Positions 44,293 to 53,069 of a stretch of DNA of 64,000 nucleotides are shown in pieces. The position numbers and the translations under genes were made by a program. Position 1 is the stretch's first letter; each line of letters opens with the position of its first letter. Origin of the DNA: Streptomyces sp. NBC_01775 (GTDB taxonomy: Bacteria > Actinomycetota > Actinomycetes > Streptomycetales > Streptomycetaceae); contig NZ_CP109104.1 of NCBI RefSeq assembly GCF_035917675.1, positions 744,001 to 808,000 of the forward strand, in the 5' to 3' direction. The notes under the pieces were generated by a model. That model had not been told where the DNA came from. It saw only the letters and a program-made list of their open reading frames with translations, and did not search any database.

Positions 44293-46298
44293 GGCTGCGA
44301 CGGAAGCCGGACCGGACCGCGCGCGGGATCTCGGACGCGGAGCGGGAGCTGTACGGGGGCCGGCTGCGCTATGACATGTCGTTCGTGCACCACGAGGGCG
44401 CGCTGACCCGGATGGGCTTCGGGAAGATGGCCGCGGCGCTGCCGCGCATGGCGGGGATGGTTCTGCGCACCGGATGGGCCGCAGACCGCCGTGCGCTGGC
44501 CGGTGTCGTGGTGGCACAGCTCGGGCAGGGCGTGACCGCCGCCTGGGGCCTGGTCGCGGTCAACAGCGTCCTCACCCAGCTGTTCTCCCGGGGCCCGACC
44601 GCGGACAAGCTCCGCGAGGCCCTCCCCTCGCTGGTGGTGCTGGCGCTGGTGTCGGTGGGGGCAGCGGTGCTGGCGGCGTGGTCGACGGCGATGTCCGGCC
44701 GTCTGGAGCCGCAGGTGGAACGGGCGGTCTCCGCCCGCTACTACGAGGCCGTCACCCGGGTCGAGGTGGAGGCGACCGAACGCCCGGAGGTCCAACGCGT
44801 CCTGGAAGCGGGGAAGTTCGGCACCGACTCCGCTCGCAACATGCTCCGGCTGTCAGTGGGTGTGGGCAATGTGCTGATCAGCATGGTGGCAGCCGCGGCC
44901 GTGCTGGCCTCGCTGCACCCTCTGCTGCTGCCGATGCTGCTGGCCATCGCCCTGCCCAAGGGATGGGGCGCGGTGCGCTCGGCCCGCCGCGAGTACACCT
45001 CACGGCTGAACTGGGTCGATCACCGGCGTGCCATCGCCTCGCTGCTGGCGTACCTGACCCGGCCGCACGCCGCGGGCGAGATCCGCGCGCACGCGGCCGG
45101 TGCCAGGCTGCTGCGCGGCTATGAGGAGATGTCCCGGCAGACGGAAGGCGAACAGCGGCGGCTGGCGCGGGCACAGGCCCACACCGATCTGGCGGCGGGA
45201 GGCTTCTCCGGGCTGGCGTCCCTGGCCTGCTACGGCATGCTGTGGTGGCTGCTCACCAGCGGCGCGCTGCCGCTGGCCGTCGGCGGCACCGCGGTCATCG
45301 CCATCCGCAACTCCACCGCGCGGCTCACCTCCCTCGTCCAGCAGGTCAACCGCCTCTACGAAGAGACCCTCTTCCTGACCGACACCAAGAACGCCACCGA
45401 ACTGGCCGCGCGGCACGCCATCCCGCGGACGGGCACGCCACTGCCCTCCCCCGTACAGGCCATCCACGTCGAGGATGTCTCCTTCACCTACCCCGGCGCG
45501 GAAACGCCCTCGCTGGAGGGCGTGAGCGTGTCCGTGCGGCGGGGTGAGGTGACGGCGCTGGTCGGGGCGAACGGTTCGGGCAAGACCACGCTCACCAAGA
45601 TCCTCGCCGGTCTGCTGCTTCCCGCCGACGGGAACGTGTGGTGGGAAGGTGCGGCCGGCAACCGCGTCGAGATCCGCGAAGCGGACCGCACCCAGGTCTT
45701 CGCCTCCGTCGGGCTGCTGAGCCAGGACTTCCCCCACTGGGAGATGACCGCCGGCACGAACGTGGCCATCGGCGCCGGAGACCGGCCCCGGGACATGGAC
45801 CGGATCAAGGAGGCCGCACAGGCCGCCGATGTGAGAACGCTGATCGAGGGCCTGCCCCACGCCTGGGACTCCATCGTCTTCAAAGGCTACGAGCGCGGGG
45901 TCCAGCTCTCCGGCGGGCAGTGGCAGAAGCTGGGAAACGCTCGGAGCCGATACAGGAACGCACCGTTCTTCCTCGTCGACGAACCCACCTCCGCACTCGA
46001 CCCCCATGCGGAAATCGAGGCGTTCGAGGGGCTGTGGACCCTGGCTGACAACGGTGCCGCGGTCGTCCTCGTCACGCACCGGCTCGCCGCGACCGCGAAG
46101 GCGGACCACATCTACGTCCTCGACCAGGGCGCCGTCGTCGAAAAGGGCACCCACGGGCAGCTCATGGCCCGCGACGGTGGCCGGTACCGCGAGATGTTCG
46201 AGGCCCAGGCCGCCCAGTACGGGGCCGGCCCGGCGCCCGCAGAGTACCTCCCCTCCCCCCGCCGCGGCGCCACCCCCCAGCCCAAGGAGAACCAGTGA
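44289..46298 (+). CDS. ABC exporter, fused membrane and ATPase domains
   Basis: 669 aa. The N-terminal half has about six membrane helices (e.g. GVVVAQLGQGVTAAWGLVAV, LVVLALVSVGAAVLAAWSTA, NVLISMVAAAAVLASLHPLL). The ATPase half has Walker A GANGSGKT, Q-loop SQD, signature LSGGQWQKLGNARSRYRNAP, Walker B FFLVDEPTSALD and H-loop THR. The region after LSGGQ is unusual (LGNARSRYR in place of IALARAL). One-gene half-exporters act as dimers. Start ATG 44289 is coupled to the small ORF before it and its stop overlaps the Nudix gene (GTGA). Confidence 0.9.
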   Translation: MRLRRKPDRTARGISDAERELYGGRLRYDMSFVHHEGALTRMGFGKMAAALPRMAGMVLRTGWAADRRALAGVVVAQLGQGVTAAWGLVAVNSVLTQLFSRGPTADKLREALPSLVVLALVSVGAAVLAAWSTAMSGRLEPQVERAVSARYYEAVTRVEVEATERPEVQRVLEAGKFGTDSARNMLRLSVGVGNVLISMVAAAAVLASLHPLLLPMLLAIALPKGWGAVRSARREYTSRLNWVDHRRAIASLLAYLTRPHAAGEIRAHAAGARLLRGYEEMSRQTEGEQRRLARAQAHTDLAAGGFSGLASLACYGMLWWLLTSGALPLAVGGTAVIAIRNSTARLTSLVQQVNRLYEETLFLTDTKNATELAARHAIPRTGTPLPSPVQAIHVEDVSFTYPGAETPSLEGVSVSVRRGEVTALVGANGSGKTTLTKILAGLLLPADGNVWWEGAAGNRVEIREADRTQVFASVGLLSQDFPHWEMTAGTNVAIGAGDRPRDMDRIKEAAQAADVRTLIEGLPHAWDSIVFKGYERGVQLSGGQWQKLGNARSRYRNAPFFLVDEPTSALDPHAEIEAFEGLWTLADNGAAVVLVTHRLAATAKADHIYVLDQGAVVEKGTHGQLMARDGGRYREMFEAQAAQYGAGPAPAEYLPSPRRGATPQPKENQ

Positions 46299-47179
46299 GC
46301 ACGCACCGCGCCCCGATGCCGTCTCAGGGCGAAGCCCGGCGGCCTGCCACCACGCGCGAGCCCGTGAACGCCTCGGCCCTGATCCGCAACGACGAGGGCC
46401 AGTACCTGCTGCACCTGCGCGACCATCTGCCGGGCCTGATCCGGGAACCGGGTGCCTGGTCGCTCCTGGGCGGCTGTCGTCAACCGCAGGACCAGTCGCT
46501 GGAGGAGACCGTCCGCAGGGAACCGCGGGAAGAAGCCGGCCTGGACATCGCCGTACTGGAACCGCTCGCCATCGAGGAAGCCCGCGGCAGCGACGGTGAG
46601 ACCGTCCCCATCGCCGTCTACGCGGGCCGGTGGAACGGTGAACCCGCCGATCTCGCGCTGACCGAGGGAGTGATGCTGCACCGGTTCACCCCGGACGTGT
46701 TCCCCCGCCCGCGGATCAGCCCCTCGACCCTCGCTCTGGTGCGTCGCCACGCCGTCGGCGGAACCGAGCCCGCCTGCGGCGATACGTCACCACAGGCCGA
46801 GCCCTTCGCCTCCGGCGAGCCTCCTGGAGCCCGACAAATGCACCGGCTGGGGCTGGTGGCACCCCGACGCGCTTCCCGAGCAGGTCGTGCCCTACACCCG
46901 GGCAGCCATCGAAGGCATCCGAGCGGGACGCCGCTACACCGAGCTGGGCTGGTCATGACCGCCCAGCCGACTCCGGGTGCAGGCCGAACCGGCCTGCACA
47001 AGGGCACACTTCCCCGGCGAGCCCCGGGCACGCAAACGGGAGCCGCGCCTGAGACGGCCGCTGCCCGGGCAGCGACGGCCGGCCGGCTTGAGGCCACCGG
47101 CGCCCTCGGCCCCGGCCTGGTGCGCGAGGACCTGCGCGCGCTGCCGCGCGAAGTGCACCCCACCCGAGGTGAAGTATGA
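46295..47179 (+). CDS. Nudix hydrolase fused in one ORF to unrelated remnants
   Basis: 294-aa ORF from GTG 46295. Residues ~20-155 are a Nudix domain (NASALIRNDEGQYLLHLRDH; Nudix box GGCRQPQDQSLEETVRREPR-EEAGL, with Asp replacing one Glu and a Pro inside). After RRHAVGGTEP the coding text changes: between ~46822 and 46958 another frame reads LEPDKCTGWGWWHPDALPEQ and YTRAAIEGIRAGRRYTELGW, the end of a second Nudix protein. From ATG 46955 the frame (74 aa, ending ATGA at 47179) may be a methyltransferase N-terminal stub. The domain is probably real, the remaining ORF is a composite. Confidence 0.62.
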   Translation: MSTHRAPMPSQGEARRPATTREPVNASALIRNDEGQYLLHLRDHLPGLIREPGAWSLLGGCRQPQDQSLEETVRREPREEAGLDIAVLEPLAIEEARGSDGETVPIAVYAGRWNGEPADLALTEGVMLHRFTPDVFPRPRISPSTLALVRRHAVGGTEPACGDTSPQAEPFASGEPPGARQMHRLGLVAPRRASRAGRALHPGSHRRHPSGTPLHRAGLVMTAQPTPGAGRTGLHKGTLPRRAPGTQTGAAPETAAARAATAGRLEATGALGPGLVREDLRALPREVHPTRGEV

Positions 47180-48570
47180 GCAACGCTCCACAACGGCACA
47201 CGGAGCCCGTCGACGTGCACGTGATCCTGCGGCGCGAGGGCACGGTGGGCCCGGAGGTACTGCTCTCACGTCGAGCCGGCACCGTGTACGCGTCCGGGCT
47301 GTGGCACCTGCCGAGCGGGCACCTGGACGGCCCGCACGAGGACGTCGTCGAAGCGCTGGTGCGCGAGGCGCGCGAGGAGACCGGCGTCGTCATCGACCCC
47401 GTCGATGTCCGTACGGCCGCCACAGTGCACCACCGCAGCCCCGGCGGGGACGCCCGGCTCGGGCTCTTCTTCGAGGTCCGGCGCTGGCAGCGCTCACCAC
47501 ACATCCGAGAGCCGCAGGTGTGCGACGCCATGGGCTTCTACCGGCTGGACGAGCTTCCAGCGCCGATGGTGGCCTACTGCCGGGCCGGGCTGGACGCCTA
47601 CCGCAGCGGTGGACGGCTCGCGGTGCACTTCCAAGAGCCGGGGGACTCGATCGCCTGCAACCCTGCGCAAGACCGGCTCCGCCTCATCCCCGCCACCGGC
47701 GAACCGCCCGAGGGGAACCGGCCGAAGACAGCGGTGCGGGAGTTCGCGGAGCGGGCGGTCGGACCCGTCGCCACCTGGACGGACACCTCCTGGTCCCGTG
47801 AAACCAGCCAGGTGTGGCGGGCCAGCGGTAGGGCGGGGGGAACGTGGTACGTCAAAGTCCACGCCGGCGACCGCTTCCACGGCCGGGAGGTGACCGCCTA
47901 CCGGACCTGGATCCCACACCTGGGCGCGGCCGTGCCCAGGCTGGTGGCCGCTGACGCACAACTGCGTGCCATCGTCGTCACCGCGGTGCCCGGCCGCCCA
48001 CTGCACGGCGCCGTACACCCGCCCGAGGAGCAGCAGCGGCTCTTCCGCCGGATCGGCGCCCTCGCCTCGGCCATCCACCGCAGCGCGTCCTCGCACCCCG
48101 CCGCGGCCGACCACGGCCCGAACCTGGGAAAGGTCGACCGTCATCTGCGAGGAGCACGCCCCCACCTCGGCCCAGGAGACGAGGAGTTCATCCGCACCCT
48201 CATCCAACGGGCTCAGGATCTGCCGGGCCTGGAGCAGGTGATCACTCACGGGGACTTCCAGCTCCGCAACCTGCTACGGGCCGAGGACGGCTCTGTCACC
48301 GTGATCGACTTCGAAAGAAGCGAGCCCGCCCCGGCCGTACGGGATCTGGTCCGCCTCTCCGACGCGTGGGCCGGCCGACCAGACCTCTTCGACGCGTTCC
48401 TCACCGGCTACGGCCGCAAGCTCACCCCTCTCGAAGAGCGGCGTCTGGTCACCGACTCCGCCCTCGATTCCCTCTCCGGGATGCGGTTCGGCACCGCCCA
48501 CGGCGATCCCGAACTGGTTGAGCGAGGGCGCCGCACCCTGACGCACCTCCGCGCCGAACACCGGCTGTGA
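47176..48570 (+). CDS. Nudix hydrolase fused to an aminoglycoside-phosphotransferase-like kinase
   Basis: 464 aa from ATG 47176, coupled to the preceding ORF by ATGA. Residues ~12-150 form a Nudix domain (box GHLDGPHEDVVEALVREARE-ETGV). Residues ~180-455 form an APH/choline-kinase fold with catalytic HGDFQLRN (from residue 358) and DFE (378-380). The enzyme could cleave a nucleoside diphosphate-linked compound and phosphorylate a small molecule. Fusion of these two domains is uncommon. The cluster with an ABC exporter suggests a self-contained modification, export or resistance module. Substrate unknown. Confidence 0.87.
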   Translation: MSNAPQRHTEPVDVHVILRREGTVGPEVLLSRRAGTVYASGLWHLPSGHLDGPHEDVVEALVREAREETGVVIDPVDVRTAATVHHRSPGGDARLGLFFEVRRWQRSPHIREPQVCDAMGFYRLDELPAPMVAYCRAGLDAYRSGGRLAVHFQEPGDSIACNPAQDRLRLIPATGEPPEGNRPKTAVREFAERAVGPVATWTDTSWSRETSQVWRASGRAGGTWYVKVHAGDRFHGREVTAYRTWIPHLGAAVPRLVAADAQLRAIVVTAVPGRPLHGAVHPPEEQQRLFRRIGALASAIHRSASSHPAAADHGPNLGKVDRHLRGARPHLGPGDEEFIRTLIQRAQDLPGLEQVITHGDFQLRNLLRAEDGSVTVIDFERSEPAPAVRDLVRLSDAWAGRPDLFDAFLTGYGRKLTPLEERRLVTDSALDSLSGMRFGTAHGDPELVERGRRTLTHLRAEHRL

Positions 48571-48589
48571 ACGACCGTCTCCCACCGCC

Positions 48590-48715
48590 CCGCCGGGCGG
48601 GACCGCGAGCGCCACATCCAGCAGGATCTTGCCCGGATCACGCACCGCCCGGGGCTTCCGCCATGGCGCCGGTGCTGACGACAACGCCGAATCCAGACCG
48701 CTCGGTGACCCGGTA
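48590..48715 (-). mobile_element. IS1380-family transposase, N-terminal stub (copy 1)
   Basis: The minus frame reads DSALSSAPAPWRKPRAVRDP and GKILLDVALAVPPGG, matching the IS1380 N-terminal block W-R-x-P-x-A-x-x-DPGK-x-LLDLALA. A second stub with the same block lies at 54095-54255. The rest of the element is missing. Confidence 0.6.
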
Positions 48716-48737
48716 CGCCGGGCACCGTGCCTGGTGC

Positions 48738-50015
48738 TCAGCGCAGCGGGTCGAGGTGCCGCAGGAGCGGTGGCACTTCGCCGTTGCCGGTCATGGCGTC
48801 GGCGAGGAGCCTGCCGGTGAGCGGCCCGAGCACCATGCCCCACATCCCGTGTCCTCCGGCTATCTGCACCCGGGGTGAGCGGCTTGGACCGACCAGTGGC
48901 AGCCCGTCCGCGGTGCAGGGGCGCGATCCGACCCACTCCTCGTGGCGGTCGTTCCAGTCGATGCCGGAGAACATCGGCCGTGCGGATTCGATGATGGTGC
49001 GAATACGCCGGGGATCCAACGGCGCGTCGGGCGCGCGGAACTCCATGCTGCCGGTGACCCGGAAGCGGTCGCCCAGCGGATTGCAGGCGATCCGCTGGCC
49101 CGACAGGTAGATCGGGTGCGTGGGCATCACCCGCGGTCGTACCGTGAAGCTGTATCCACGTCCCGCCTGCACCCGCATGCGTACGCCGAAGGGTTGTGCC
49201 AGGTCGTTGAGCCAGGCGCCACCGGCGAGTACGACGGCGTCGGCACGTACCGTGTCCGTCGCCTTCGAGGTGGCGGAGGGGACCAACTCGACGCCGGTTT
49301 CACCCAGATCGTGGACCCGGGCCACGGAGAAATCCTCGACGATCTCGCCACCCCGGTCGCGGATGTCTTCCGCGAGAGTGCGCATGAATTCGGGCGGGTT
49401 GATGAAGCGTTGCCCGTACACCCGCAGTCCGGTGCGGACTTCGGCACTGAGTACGGGCTCGAGTTCCCGCAGCTCCCCACCGGTGACGGTCTCGTACCGG
49501 GCCTCGTCGCCGCCGCTCGCGCTCATGTGCGCGAATTCCTCCAGTATGTGCTCCCGGTCCTGACGGTTCCGGCAGGCGATGACGAGCGGGTCGGCGCTCT
49601 TCACCGGCGCGCTCACGCCGCCCTCGGCGAGCTGCTCGTACGCCGCGAGACAGGCGCGGTTGAGTTCGTTGAACACCGTCATCGTGCGCTGCCACTGCCG
49701 TGCCGTGCAGTTGCGTGCGAACGACAGGAGAAACGACCAGAGTTGCCGGTCGATCGCCGGCGGTATGGACACCGGCGAGGAGCGGTCGAGGAACGACCTG
49801 AAGCCGTAGCGCAACACGGAAGGTTCCGGAAGCGGCACGGTGAACGCGGGATTCAGCATGCCCGCATTACCCCAGGAACTGCCCGCGGCAACTCCCGTAC
49901 GGTCCAGCACGGTCACGCGCACACCGCGTTCCTGGAGGAACCACGCGGTGGAGAGTCCGGCCATGCCGGCGCCGACGACGGCAACATGCTCGGGGGCGGT
50001 ACGGGTTGTGTTCAC
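48738..50015 (-). CDS. FAD-dependent D-amino-acid dehydrogenase (DadA-like)
   Basis: 425 aa from GTG at 50015 (GAGGTGA close upstream). N-terminal FAD-binding GxGxxG: VAVVGAGMAGLSTAWFLQER. Later SSWGNAGMLNPAFTVPLPEP, GGELRELEPVL and the C-terminal SRPCTADGLPLVGPSRSPRV and GHGMWGMVLGPLTGRLLADA are typical of the DadA/glycine-oxidase family. It would oxidise a D-amino acid or an N-alkyl amino acid. Last gene of a three-gene operon with the MHS transporter and an M24-type hydrolase; LysR regulator divergent. Confidence 0.9.
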   Translation of the reverse strand: MNTTRTAPEHVAVVGAGMAGLSTAWFLQERGVRVTVLDRTGVAAGSSWGNAGMLNPAFTVPLPEPSVLRYGFRSFLDRSSPVSIPPAIDRQLWSFLLSFARNCTARQWQRTMTVFNELNRACLAAYEQLAEGGVSAPVKSADPLVIACRNRQDREHILEEFAHMSASGGDEARYETVTGGELRELEPVLSAEVRTGLRVYGQRFINPPEFMRTLAEDIRDRGGEIVEDFSVARVHDLGETGVELVPSATSKATDTVRADAVVLAGGAWLNDLAQPFGVRMRVQAGRGYSFTVRPRVMPTHPIYLSGQRIACNPLGDRFRVTGSMEFRAPDAPLDPRRIRTIIESARPMFSGIDWNDRHEEWVGSRPCTADGLPLVGPSRSPRVQIAGGHGMWGMVLGPLTGRLLADAMTGNGEVPPLLRHLDPLR

Positions 50016-50063
50016 GATCACCTCAGAATGCGCTGGAGAGGGAATACGGTCTGCGGGCACCTG

Positions 50064-51368
50064 TCAGTCGAGAGGTTTTCCGGCGGTCTCCGGCATGAAC
50101 GCCACAGGAATCAGCGTCACCAACGCCACCAACATCAGGTAGAACGCGGGTATGTTCAGGTTTCCGGTCTTCTCGACCACGAAGGTCATCAGGAGAGGAG
50201 CCGTACCGCCGAAAATGGCGAAGGATACGTTGTAGCCGATGGCCACGCCCGTGCCGCGCACCCGGGCGGGGAACAGCGCGGGCAAGGTGGCGGTGGTGGT
50301 CCCCAGAATCGGGATGTGGCAGAGCGTGAGAATGAGTATTCCGGCGAGCACGGGGGGCCAACTGGCCTGCTGAATCAGCTGGAAGGCCGGATAGGCCAGC
50401 ACGGCGTACGCGAGGGCCGCGCCCATCAGCATGGTCTTGCGTCCGACGCGGTCGGAGAGCATGCCCGCGAAGGGAATGGCCACGGTGAGCAGTGCTCCGG
50501 CGATGAACACCAGGAACTGCGTGGTCGCCGAGGCCATGCCCAGCTCTTCGGAGAGGTAACTGGGCAGATAGGTGAGCAGCACATAGGTGCCGATGCTGGA
50601 GCAGATGACGATGCCCCCGCAGATGAGCACCCGCAGTCGATGCTCTGTGAGTGCCTCCCGGACGGGGGCGCCCGGTTCGGCGTCCTGCTCGACGAGTGCG
50701 TGGAAGCTCGGCGTATCCGTCAGGCGCATCCGGAGGTAGAGGCCGATGGTGCCGAGCGGCAGGGCGATCAGGAAGGGGATCCGCCAACCCCAGGATTCCA
50801 TTGCCGCGTCGGACAGCAGATAAGTGAGCGCGGTGGTGAGTCCCGAGGCCAGCAGAAAGCCGGCGAGTGCCCCGCACTCCAGCCAGCTCGCCCAGAATCC
50901 GCGGCGCCGGTCGGGGGCGTACTCGACGACGAAGGTCGAGGCTCCGCCGTATTCGCCGCCCACCGCGAAGCCCTGCACCATCCGGGCCAGGAGCAGCGCG
51001 AGGGGAGCGAACACGCCTGCTGTGCCGTAGCCGGGCAGCAGGCCGATGACGCTGGTGGCTCCGGCCATGGTGAGGATCGTCAGCGAAAGTGTCTTCTTAC
51101 GGCCGATCTTGTCGTTCAGCGGCCCCAGTACAAAGGCGCCCAACGGCCGGACGGCGAAGGCCAGCGCGAAGGTGGCGAAGGATGCGAGCAGTGAGAGACT
51201 GGATTCCGACTGCGGGAAGAACACCTTCGCCAGCACCACGGCGAGATAGCCGTACGTGGCGTAGTCGTACCATTCGGTGGCATTGCCGATCATCGCGGCT
51301 GTCACCGCACGGCGCTGCATCGCTCTGTCGGTCTGTGGGCGAGGGCCTTTTTCCCGCAGTTCGCTCAT
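50064..51368 (-). CDS. MFS transporter, metabolite:H+ symporter (MHS) family
   Basis: 434 aa, ATG at 51368. Twelve helices expected. The MHS signature is visible: NATEWYDYATYGYLAVVLAK near the N-terminus, RPLGAFVLGPLNDKIGRKKT, MVQGFAVGGEYGGASTFVVE and a later GMLSDRVGRKTMLM. The family carries betaines, proline, shikimate and dicarboxylates. In this operon it probably brings in the substrate of the two enzymes, such as an N-methylated or cyclic amino acid. Confidence 0.93.
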   Translation of the reverse strand: MSELREKGPRPQTDRAMQRRAVTAAMIGNATEWYDYATYGYLAVVLAKVFFPQSESSLSLLASFATFALAFAVRPLGAFVLGPLNDKIGRKKTLSLTILTMAGATSVIGLLPGYGTAGVFAPLALLLARMVQGFAVGGEYGGASTFVVEYAPDRRRGFWASWLECGALAGFLLASGLTTALTYLLSDAAMESWGWRIPFLIALPLGTIGLYLRMRLTDTPSFHALVEQDAEPGAPVREALTEHRLRVLICGGIVICSSIGTYVLLTYLPSYLSEELGMASATTQFLVFIAGALLTVAIPFAGMLSDRVGRKTMLMGAALAYAVLAYPAFQLIQQASWPPVLAGILILTLCHIPILGTTTATLPALFPARVRGTGVAIGYNVSFAIFGGTAPLLMTFVVEKTGNLNIPAFYLMLVALVTLIPVAFMPETAGKPLD

Positions 51369-51440
51369 CCTGGGCTTCCTGTCCGACTGTTCCGGGTGTT
51401 CCGGCGCGTACGCGCCGGAACGGTTCAGGTCATTGCGGAT

Positions 51441-52691
51441 TCACGCTTCGATGATGTCCGCCGGCCCGTGGGTGAGTACTCGGGTGCCGTGCTCCTCCAC
51501 CACGAAGGTCTGGCTCAGTCCGACCATCGACTTGCCGAAGGAACGGAACGAGCCCGGAATGTGGAACACCATCCCGCTCACCAGAGGTTCGTGATTGTCG
51601 GGAGTGAGATAGAACGGGGCACCGTCCATCCAGTGCGGCTTGTGGGCCAGGCCGACGGGATATCCGAAGAGCTGGTGAAACATGACGTCGTCCGGGAGCC
51701 GGCCGAGCGCCTTCCCCGCCTGGACGGCGACCTGCGAGGCGGTGACGCCGTCCGCCGCGGTCTCCAGCACGGCGGCGACGGCGGTACGCGCGAGCTCGGC
51801 CAGCCGCTGGTCCGCGGCGCCCAGCGCGCCGCCTCGCACCACGGTGCGCATCACCGGCGCGTGGTAGCGCGACCGGGTGCCGGCGAACTCCATGAAGGTG
51901 GGCCCACTGCCCAACTCCCGTCCCACCCAGCTCGAATGCGGAATGCCGCTGCGCTGCCCGGTGACGACGAGCGGCCCCCAGGCGGAGGGCGAGTCGGCCT
52001 CGGCGTACAGCGCCGCGGCGATCGCGGCGGCCACGGAAGAGTCGGTGGCGCCGGGGACGTGGGTGGCGGCCACTCCCGCCTCCACCCCCCGCTGCGTCAC
52101 CGCGGCTGCCTCCTCCACCCGGCGCAGCTCGGCGGAGGAGAGCACCAGACGGGCCCGCTCGACGAGGTAGTCGGGGTGCACGACCGTCAGACCGTGCTCG
52201 CGCAGGATGTCCAGCGCGCGCGGGGGTGTGGAGGCATGCCCGATCTCGACGCCCACGCGGGCGCCCTCGGGGAGCACCGATGCCGCGTGCTGAAGGAAGA
52301 GTTCGAGCCCGACCAGCGCGTCCGCGTAACCGCAGAAGTGGAGATTCCCGGCCACCGAACTGGCCAGCGCCCTGCCGACTTCCAGGTCGGGAAGGTAGAG
52401 ATGGGTGTCGGAGGCGGTGACCAGCAGCGGTTGGGGAGCCGTCTCCGCTGTGTGATAGCCGCACAGGTACTCCACGCTGGAGGGGCGGAAGACCAGCATC
52501 GCGTCCAGCGGCAGCCGGTCCATGCGACCGCGCAGCTCGCTCAGCCGCGCACCGTACTCGGCCTCGTCGAAGGCGGGGCCCTCGGCGGCCCGTACCGCCG
52601 CCGCGGACTCCTCGGTGAGCCAACCCGGCGACGGAGCGTTGCCGAGCCGGGTGATGTTCGGGCCGTATCCGCTGTGCTCTGAGGTACCCAT
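51441..52691 (-). CDS. M24 family hydrolase without the metal site (creatinase / ectoine-hydrolase-like)
   Basis: 416 aa from ATG at 52691 (GAAGAGGG upstream). Pita-bread fold layout. The usual aminopeptidase-P Asp ligands are replaced: FMEFAGTRSRYHAPVMRTVV and GYPVGLAHKPHWMDG resemble creatinase and DoeA (ectoine hydrolase), which need no metal. A likely catalytic His lies in RSGIPHSSWVGREL. It probably cleaves a C-N bond of a cyclic or amidated compound. First gene of an operon with MHS transport and DadA-like oxidation. Substrate is inference. Confidence 0.87.
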   Translation of the reverse strand: MGTSEHSGYGPNITRLGNAPSPGWLTEESAAAVRAAEGPAFDEAEYGARLSELRGRMDRLPLDAMLVFRPSSVEYLCGYHTAETAPQPLLVTASDTHLYLPDLEVGRALASSVAGNLHFCGYADALVGLELFLQHAASVLPEGARVGVEIGHASTPPRALDILREHGLTVVHPDYLVERARLVLSSAELRRVEEAAAVTQRGVEAGVAATHVPGATDSSVAAAIAAALYAEADSPSAWGPLVVTGQRSGIPHSSWVGRELGSGPTFMEFAGTRSRYHAPVMRTVVRGGALGAADQRLAELARTAVAAVLETAADGVTASQVAVQAGKALGRLPDDVMFHQLFGYPVGLAHKPHWMDGAPFYLTPDNHEPLVSGMVFHIPGSFRSFGKSMVGLSQTFVVEEHGTRVLTHGPADIIEA

Positions 52692-53069
52692 GTGACCCTC
52701 TTCCTGATGAAGGATTTCCCGTGGCTCGTTCGGTGGCCGCACGCCCTGCCTGCCGCGGCATGCGTGCCGCGGCGGGCTGCGGGACATTCGGGCGGCCTGG
52801 TGCTCGTGCTCTCCCCGGCGTGCGGCTACGGGCCGGGCCGCGTTCGGCCGTTTCCCGGCCGTGCCGGCTGTGCTGACGTATGCGAGGGACCGGCGTGATC
52901 GCTGAGACAGGTGGATGACGCTGAGACAGGTGGATGACTGAGATCGGGCTGCCCGGGCTGCGCGAGCGAGGTCAGCCGACCTTCGCTTCTCGCTGTGCAC
53001 GCAGTCTGGTTCACCGAATTCCTTCACGTCTATTGGGAAATCCTTCAGTCATCACTTTAGATTTGGTTA
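52692..53069. promoter_or_regulatory. Divergent promoter region, LysR-controlled
   Basis: 378 bases between the M24-type gene and lysR, with no ORF of interest. It contains the tandem 19-bp repeat at 52901-52938 and an AT-rich stretch (TTTAGATTTGGTTA) just before the lysR ATG, which lacks a ribosome site. Confidence 0.5.
52901..52938. repeat. 19-bp tandem repeat
   Basis: GCTGAGACAGGTGGATGAC occurs twice back-to-back (52901-52919, 52920-52938), followed by TGAGATC. It lies in the divergent promoter and might be a regulator site. Confidence 0.8.

Noticed and set aside
48942..51194. 750-aa plus-strand ORF
   Set aside because: Antisense to DadA and MHS genes, low-complexity His/Gly/Arg composition, no domain.
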